This document shows, in pieces, positions 1 through 3,941 of a DNA stretch of 6,233 bases. Source of the DNA: Burkholderiales bacterium RIFCSPHIGHO2_12_FULL_61_11 (GTDB taxonomy: Bacteria > Pseudomonadota > Gammaproteobacteria > Burkholderiales > Burkholderiaceae_C); NCBI GenBank assembly GCA_001770785.1, contig MERZ01000209.1, positions 1 through 6,233 of the forward strand. Direction: 5' to 3'. Positions within the stretch are counted from its first letter, which is position 1. Every line of letters begins with the position of its first letter. The translations under genes were made by a program, and so were the position numbers. The notes beneath the pieces are model-generated. The model saw only the letters and a list, made by a program, of their open reading frames with translations, was not told the origin of the DNA and did no database searches.

Positions 1-38
1 ACTTCGGGGTAGTTGGCGAACTTCGGGGTAGTTGGCGA
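1..38. repeat. Perfect 19-bp tandem duplication inside rho
   Basis: Positions 1-19 and 20-38 are identical (acttcggggtagttggcga) and directly adjacent. The repeat lies in the rho coding region just after the Walker A helix. Because 19 is not a multiple of three, the second copy shifts the rho frame. Its location exactly at the window start suggests a contig-end or overlap-joining artefact, but polymerase slippage would look the same. Confidence 0.95.
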
Positions 39-624
39 CGATGGCGTGCGCGATGTTCTGCATCATCACCGTTTTGCCGGACTTGGGTGGCGCCACCAGC
101 AGGGCCCGCTGGCCCTTGCCGATGGGCGCAATGATATCGATGATGCGGCTGGTGAGATTCTCTTCACCCTTGATGTCGCGCTCAAGCTTGAACTGCTCCC
201 GCGGAAACAGCGGGGTCAAGTTCTCGAACATGACCTTGTGCTTGTTGTCTTCAGGCGCGCCGTCGTTGATCTTGTCGAGCTTGTTCAGTGCAAAGTAGCG
301 TTCGCCATCTTTGGGCGTGCGCACTTCGCCTTCAATCATGTCGCCGGTGTGCAGGTTAAATCGGCGAATCTGGCTCGGGCTGATGTAGATGTCGTCGGTG
401 CTGGCGGTGTAGCTGGAATCGGGTGCACGCAAGAAACCAAAGCCGTCTGGCAGCACTTCCAGCACACCGTCGGCCACAATGGTTTCGCCTGTCTTAGCGC
501 GCTTTTTGATGATGGCGAACATCAACTCCTGCTTGCGCATGCGGCCGACGTTTTCGATCTCAAGGGCTTCGGCCTGCTTGAGGACTTCAGACACATGCAG
601 TGCCTTGAGTTCGTTTAAGTGCAT
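1..624 (-). CDS. rho: Transcription termination factor Rho, N-terminal part (cut by window edge, frame disturbed at the edge)
   Basis: Rho is the hexameric RNA-dependent ATPase/translocase that binds C-rich nascent RNA and ends transcription. The minus-strand reading starts [10 protein letters not shown], closely matching the N-terminus of known Rho proteins, which supports ATG 624. AAGGAG lies 7 nt upstream. Visible parts are the N-terminal helical domain (about 1-47), the cold-shock-like primary RNA-binding domain with [13 protein letters not shown] (60-72) and [14 protein letters not shown] (77-90), then [10 protein letters not shown] (134-143) and the Walker A segment APPKSGKT (178-185, K184/T185, same numbering as E. 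coli Rho). The family is about 420 residues, so roughly half is present. After V202 the frame is lost because a 19-bp tandem copy is inserted, giving RQLPRS instead of the expected continuation VxLxVLLIDERPEE. This could be an assembly error or a real mutation. Identity is very secure; integrity is not. Confidence 0.96.
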   Translation of the reverse strand, partial: MHLNELKALHVSEVLKQAEALEIENVGRMRKQELMFAIIKKRAKTGETIVADGVLEVLPDGFGFLRAPDSSYTASTDDIYISPSQIRRFNLHTGDMIEGEVRTPKDGERYFALNKLDKINDGAPEDNKHKVMFENLTPLFPREQFKLERDIKGEENLTSRIIDIIAPIGKGQRALLVAPPKSGKTVMMQNIAHAIVANYPEVRQLPRS

Positions 625-744
625 GGAATTACTCCTTGCGGAGTTCATTTAAAAAAACGGGGGGAGGTTTGAATAGAAGCCGCTGAGTGGGAAGGCTTAC
701 AAACCGTGAACTCGAACCGGCTGGCGATAGCCCGCTGGCGAATG
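625..744 (-). promoter_or_regulatory. rho 5' leader with C-rich, G-poor segment (possible rut-like autoregulatory region)
   Basis: If transcription starts about 7 nt after the extended -10 at 751-756, the rho mRNA has a leader of about 120 nt. In the transcript sense, the part from 700 to 659 is rich in C and poor in G (about 19 C to 5 G). It ends in six C, a G and seven U (664-651). Rho loads on unstructured C-rich RNA, and E. coli rho is known to be autoregulated by Rho-dependent termination in its leader. The same logic here is inference from composition only. No GC-rich hairpin precedes the U tract, so it is not an intrinsic terminator. Confidence 0.4.
631..644 (-). promoter_or_regulatory. 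Shine-Dalgarno of rho inside a GNRA-type hairpin
   Basis: In the transcript the sequence ACUCC-GCAA-GGAGU forms a perfect 5-bp stem closed by a GCAA (GNRA class) tetraloop. The Shine-Dalgarno AAGGAG (complement of 632-637) occupies the end of the loop and the 3' arm, 7 nt before ATG 624. The Shine-Dalgarno assignment is firm and fixes the rho start. A role for the short stem in slowing ribosome binding is inference. Confidence 0.6.
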
Positions 745-750
745 CAGCTA

Positions 751-759
751 ATTATGACA
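751..759 (-). promoter_or_regulatory. Candidate sigma-70 extended -10 promoter of rho
   Basis: Read on the minus strand this is TGTCATAAT: a TGN extension followed by CATAAT, five of six matches to TATAAT. No good -35 is present at 16-18 nt (the nearest is CTGATT at 19 nt), which is tolerable for extended -10 promoters. It would start transcription near 744 and give rho its own promoter separate from trxA. Readthrough from trxA could also contribute. Confidence 0.45.
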
Positions 760-796
760 GGAAATTGAGGCGAAAAATCAGAAAGTTGCTTGACGC

Positions 797-885
797 TTGC
801 CCGGCAAACGCCCGCAGGGCGGGCTGAATGCTGGAACTGGCTGGCACTGGAAAGGAACTTGCAGGAGGGTGTCTGCTTTCCAGCA
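797..885 (-). other. Inverted repeats in the trxA 3' untranslated region
   Basis: Several perfect inverted repeats lie just after the trxA stop: an 8-bp pair at 829-836/878-885 (tgctggaa/ttccagca), an overlapping 8-bp pair at 847-854/876-883 (ctggaaag/ctttccag), a GC-only 5-bp stem at 810-824, and a 5-bp stem at 797-807. On the minus strand the GC stem is followed by GTTTGCC rather than a real U tract, so a classical intrinsic terminator is not supported. The structures may protect the trxA mRNA 3' end or act with Rho. The two 8-bp pairs share the 3' arm and are mutually exclusive. Confidence 0.4.
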
Positions 886-893
886 CAAAATGT

Positions 894-1226
894 TCAAACC
901 AGTTGCTGGTCGATAAACGCGGTCAATTGTGACTTGCTCATGGCTCCCACTTTGGTGGCAGCCAGCTGGCCATCCTTGAAAAGCATTAGCGTGGGAATGC
1001 CGCGAATGCCAAATTTGGCGGGAATCTCGCGGTTTTCATCGACATTCATTTTTGCAATTTTCAGCTTGCCCTGGTAGCCGGTTGCCACTTCTTCAAGAAT
1101 GGGAGCGATCATTTTGCAGGGACCGCACCACTCGGCCCAGTAATCCACCAGCACAGGTTGTGATGATTTCAGTACATCGGCTTCAAAAGTGGCATCGGTG
1201 GTATGTTTGATCAGTTCGCTCGCCAT
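894..1226 (-). CDS. trxA: Thioredoxin 1 (TrxA)
   Basis: A complete 110-residue cytoplasmic thioredoxin, normal for the family (105-110), which reduces protein disulfides using electrons from thioredoxin reductase. The active site WCGPC is at 33-37 (C34 and C37), the buried aspartate is D28 in VDYWAEW, and the cis-proline is P78 in GIPTLMLF. There is no signal peptide or membrane segment. ATG 1226 is preceded by AAAGGAG (complement of 1232-1238) with 5 nt spacing, a strong ribosome binding site; the stop is TGA. It lies upstream of rho on the same strand, the classic proteobacterial trxA-rho order, but a 269-bp gap with its own promoter candidate suggests rho is not strictly dependent on it. 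It is divergent from the addB-like gene. No catalytic residue is missing. Confidence 0.97.
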   Translation of the reverse strand: MASELIKHTTDATFEADVLKSSQPVLVDYWAEWCGPCKMIAPILEEVATGYQGKLKIAKMNVDENREIPAKFGIRGIPTLMLFKDGQLAATKVGAMSKSQLTAFIDQQLV

Positions 1227-1312
1227 GGCGGCTCCTTTGGACTATTTACGAATACGGCTAAAGTGGCTGTCATTGTGGCAGAAAGCAAGTGACCGTATCG
1301 GCTTCGCAACGA

Positions 1313-1327
1313 CTATCACGCTGATAG
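1313..1327. repeat. Short palindrome ctatca-cgc-tgatag
   Basis: A perfect 6-bp inverted repeat with a 3-bp spacer, the only clear dyad in the trxA/addB divergent region. It could be an operator or a weak hairpin, or a chance match. No known regulator motif is recognised. Confidence 0.4.
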
Positions 1328-1376
1328 CTGTTTCGCCACTCCTTGGGTTCGACTATTTTTTTCGTTGCCAAATTTT

Positions 1377-1394
1377 CTCCCCTTCCTCCCCTTC
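1377..1394 (+). repeat. Two tandem copies of a 9-bp pyrimidine repeat abutting the addB ATG
   Basis: The 9-mer ctccccttc occurs twice back to back (1377-1385 and 1386-1394). With the preceding tttt it makes an uninterrupted 22-nt pyrimidine tract (1373-1394) ending at the base before ATG 1395. If translation instead begins at TTG 1365, the repeat encodes the low-complexity LPFLPF. There is no purine-rich Shine-Dalgarno here. Confidence 0.85.
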
Positions 1395-3941
1395 ATGCTG
1401 CCTGCCGACACCCCCGAAACTGTTGCCACCCTTGCTGGCCTTTGCTGGCAGCAGGCCATGGCCAAGCTGGCCGCGACGCTGAAGACGCGCGGCGTGCACC
1501 CCGCCGAAGCCGTGGTGCTGTTGCCCTATGCCCAACTGATCCCGCAGGCGCGTCAGGCCTGGGCGGCTTTAGCGGGCGACACGTTTTTTGTTCCGCGTTT
1601 TGAAACCAGCATGAACTGGGCCAGCAGCCTGGGCGGTACGATGGAGCCGTATGCACCATCGGGCGACGATTTGCGCATGGATGTGGCCATGGACATGCTG
1701 ACGGCAGCTTCACTCTTGGACCGAGCCGGTCTGGCGAGTCAGCAGGACGCGCTGGCCGGGCGACTGGTCGAGGCGGCTTGGAGCTTGGGCCGGGTGGCCG
1801 CGGCGGTGTTGCCCACTGAGCGACTGGCCTGGAGCGAGCGCCTGGCGTCGTTGCTGGGCGCAGGCCTGGACTCACCGGTGCTCGCGCTGGAGACTGCGGT
1901 GGGGCAAATTGCCTTGGCTTGGGCGGCGGCCTCTGCTTATCCTTCTGACCGTCTTTTTCAGGCGCAACCAGCGCTGTTTGCCGTGCTGGAAGGCTTTCAG
2001 GCCGAGCCGCTGGCCGAGGCGCTCAAGGCGAGCTTTGGCGAGCGCGCTATCTCCATTGCACTTTACACGGTACCGCCTCAAAGGGTGCCACTAGCGGCGA
2101 TCCCCTCGATGCACGCCGCGCTCGATGCCGAAGACGAGGCAGAGCAGGCCGCCGCCTGTGTGCTGGCGCATTTGGCGCAAGGGCGTAGCTCAGTGGCGTT
2201 GATTGCGCAAGACCGTTTTTTGACGCGCCGCGTGGGCGCCATGCTGGAAAGGCAAGGCATTGCCATGCGCGATGAAACCGGCTGGAAGCTTTCCACCACC
2301 CGCGCCGCGGCCAGCCTGATGGGTTTGCTGCGCGCCATGCCGTGGGACGCCTCGACCGATTCCGTGCTGGACTGGCTGAAAAATGCGCCCGCGTTCGCTG
2401 CTGGCGCCGTGACCGCGGCTGAAACCGAGTTGCGCAAGCTTGGCGTTCGCGCCTGGCGCAAGTTGCCTCTTGCCCCACTGCCCGCGCTCGCAGCCACCCA
2501 ACTGCTGGCGGGGCAGGTAAATGCCCTGCGCGAGTCGCTTACCCGCACCCGTTCATTGAGCGTGTGGCTGGGCGATCTGCGCGCCGCTTTGCGGTCGGCC
2601 GGGCAGTGGGAAATGCTGGCGCTTGACGAAGCCGGCCAGACTGTGCTGGATGTGCTGCGCCTGCACGAAGGCGCCGAAGTGGAATTTGCATCTTCGCCCG
2701 GCATGACGCTGCGCGACTTCACCAGTTGGGTGAACCAGACCTTGGAAGCGGGAAAATTCTCCCCCGCGCATCCCCCGGCCGAACAGGTGGTGATCTTGCC
2801 GCTGGCGCAACTGCTCGGCCGACCCATGCAGGCCGTGGTCTTTCCCGGCTGCGACGAAATTCGCCTGCCGACGTCGCCCGAGCCGTCAGGCCTATGGACG
2901 CCCAGCCAGCGCGCCTTGCTCGGTCTGCCTTCGCGGGAAATGCTGGCCATTACGGCGCGCCAGGCCTGGGGCTATGCGATGCGGTTGCCGCATGTGGATC
3001 TGCTGTGGCGCACCAGCGAGGCTGGCGAGCACCTGGTGCCCAGCGGCTTTGTCCAGGAGTTGCTGCTGGAAAGCGAGGTGACCCTGGCGCCAGACGCGCG
3101 CAGGCTTCGCGCCGTGGTCGCCCGGCCCACGCCGCAGCCGCAGCCCACGGGCGAGGCCTTGCCACTGGCCCAGCTGTCAGCCAGCGCCTATGAAGACTTG
3201 CGGCGCTGCCCCTACCGCTTTTTTGCGATGCGCCAGCTCAAGCTGCAAGAACCCGAAGAGCTGGAAAGCGAGCTCGGCAAGCGCGATTTTGGAAACTGGC
3301 TGCACAGCTTGCTGGGCTATTTTCATGAAGCCTTAAAAGAGGCTCCGGTGTCCGATCTGCTTGCGCGGGTAGCGATGATTGACATGGCGGCAGAGCAGGC
3401 CACGCAAGAGCTGGGCCTGAGCGGCAGCGAGTTTTTGCTGTTTGCCGCAGCTTGGCCCGGCGTGCGTGACGGCTACCTGGCGTGGCTGGCCGGTCACGAA
3501 GCCACAGGCGCCATTTTTGACGCCGCAGAAACCTGGCGCGAACTGCCTCTGGGCGAGTTGACGCTGGTTGGCAAGCTGGATCGCATTGACCGGAGTAGCG
3601 ACGGCCAGACGCTGCTGATCGACTACAAAACCGAGCCGCGCAGCACCACGGCAGAGCGCATCAAGGGCGGGCAGGAAGACACGCAACTGGCGTTCTATGC
3701 CGCCCTGATGCCTGACGACACGCTGGCAGCGGCCTATGTCAACCTGGGGGAAAAAGAGCCGACCAAAACTTACGCGCAGCCCGATATCGTGGCACTGCGC
3801 GACGAGCTGATTGAGAGCATCCTGAATGACATGACGCGCATTGCCGGCAGCGCGGCGCTGCCCGCCTTGGGCGAAGGCAAGGCTTGCGACTATTGCGCGG
3901 CACGCGGCCTGTGCCGCAAAGATTTCTGGAGTGCTATATGA
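1395..3941 (+). CDS. addB: AddB-like subunit of a helicase-nuclease: PD-(D/E)XK nuclease family protein
   Basis: An 848-residue protein (858 if started at TTG 1365). The N-terminal two thirds is a helicase-like fold with no Walker A motif, as in RecC/AddB-type inactive helicases. Recognisable stretches include VALIAQDRFLTRR (267-279) and VVFPGCDE (481-488). The C-terminal domain is a RecB/Cas4-type nuclease: H637 in GNWLHSLL, D729 in GKLDRID, D743 and K745 in LIDYKTE, and QxxxY at 764-768. Four cysteines, C605 (RRCPYRFF) and C831/C834/C840 (CxxCx5C near the end), match the 4Fe-4S staple of AddB nucleases. The expected role is end resection of double-strand breaks with the downstream helicase, feeding RecA. 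The stop overlaps the next start by ATGA. ATG 1395 is preferred over TTG 1365 because the extra ten residues come from a low-complexity repeat; neither start has a Shine-Dalgarno. The frame is open from 1293 with no other ATG/GTG/TTG. The symbol is by family resemblance. Confidence 0.9.
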   Translation: MLPADTPETVATLAGLCWQQAMAKLAATLKTRGVHPAEAVVLLPYAQLIPQARQAWAALAGDTFFVPRFETSMNWASSLGGTMEPYAPSGDDLRMDVAMDMLTAASLLDRAGLASQQDALAGRLVEAAWSLGRVAAAVLPTERLAWSERLASLLGAGLDSPVLALETAVGQIALAWAAASAYPSDRLFQAQPALFAVLEGFQAEPLAEALKASFGERAISIALYTVPPQRVPLAAIPSMHAALDAEDEAEQAAACVLAHLAQGRSSVALIAQDRFLTRRVGAMLERQGIAMRDETGWKLSTTRAAASLMGLLRAMPWDASTDSVLDWLKNAPAFAAGAVTAAETELRKLGVRAWRKLPLAPLPALAATQLLAGQVNALRESLTRTRSLSVWLGDLRAALRSAGQWEMLALDEAGQTVLDVLRLHEGAEVEFASSPGMTLRDFTSWVNQTLEAGKFSPAHPPAEQVVILPLAQLLGRPMQAVVFPGCDEIRLPTSPEPSGLWTPSQRALLGLPSREMLAITARQAWGYAMRLPHVDLLWRTSEAGEHLVPSGFVQELLLESEVTLAPDARRLRAVVARPTPQPQPTGEALPLAQLSASAYEDLRRCPYRFFAMRQLKLQEPEELESELGKRDFGNWLHSLLGYFHEALKEAPVSDLLARVAMIDMAAEQATQELGLSGSEFLLFAAAWPGVRDGYLAWLAGHEATGAIFDAAETWRELPLGELTLVGKLDRIDRSSDGQTLLIDYKTEPRSTTAERIKGGQEDTQLAFYAALMPDDTLAAAYVNLGEKEPTKTYAQPDIVALRDELIESILNDMTRIAGSAALPALGEGKACDYCAARGLCRKDFWSAI
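3928..3941 (+). promoter_or_regulatory. Ribosome binding site and ATGA start/stop overlap joining addB and addA
   Basis: GGAG at 3928-3931 sits 6 nt before ATG 3938, inside the last addB codons. The addB stop TGA (3939-3941) shares bases with the addA ATG (3938-3940). This is typical of translational coupling and equal production of two subunits of one complex. Confidence 0.85.

Larger units (their letters stand above)
1227..1394. promoter_or_regulatory. Divergent intergenic region between trxA and addB
   Basis: This stretch must hold the trxA promoter and whatever drives addB. On the minus strand TGCCACAAT (CACAAT is the complement of 1272-1277) resembles an extended -10, four of six matches with no good -35, and would give trxA a leader of about 40 nt. 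On the plus strand TTGTGG (1274-1279) and TATCGG (1297-1302), 17 nt apart, form only a poor sigma-70 match. A 7-T run lies at 1356-1362. I see no convincing operator or riboswitch. The promoter assignments are weak. Confidence 0.3.

Noticed and set aside
13..618. Long plus-strand open frame of 201 codons opposite rho
   Set aside because: It is antisense to an unmistakable Rho coding sequence, and its protein is a low-quality shadow with no recognisable motif.
625..648. Upstream in-frame ATG at 648 as an alternative rho start
   Set aside because: It has no Shine-Dalgarno and would add MNSARSNS, absent from known Rho; ATG 624 matches the family N-terminus and has a good ribosome binding site.
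651..664. C6-G-U7 tract before rho as an intrinsic terminator
   Set aside because: No GC-rich hairpin precedes the U run on the transcript strand.
1365..1394. TTG 1365 as the addB start
   Set aside because: Kept only as an alternative: the extra ten residues derive from a low-complexity tandem repeat, TTG is a rarer start, and no Shine-Dalgarno lies upstream.
2078..2950. 290-codon minus-strand open frame inside addB
   Set aside because: It lies opposite the well supported AddB-like gene and is Ser/Ala/Arg-rich in the manner of high-GC antisense shadows; no domain is visible.
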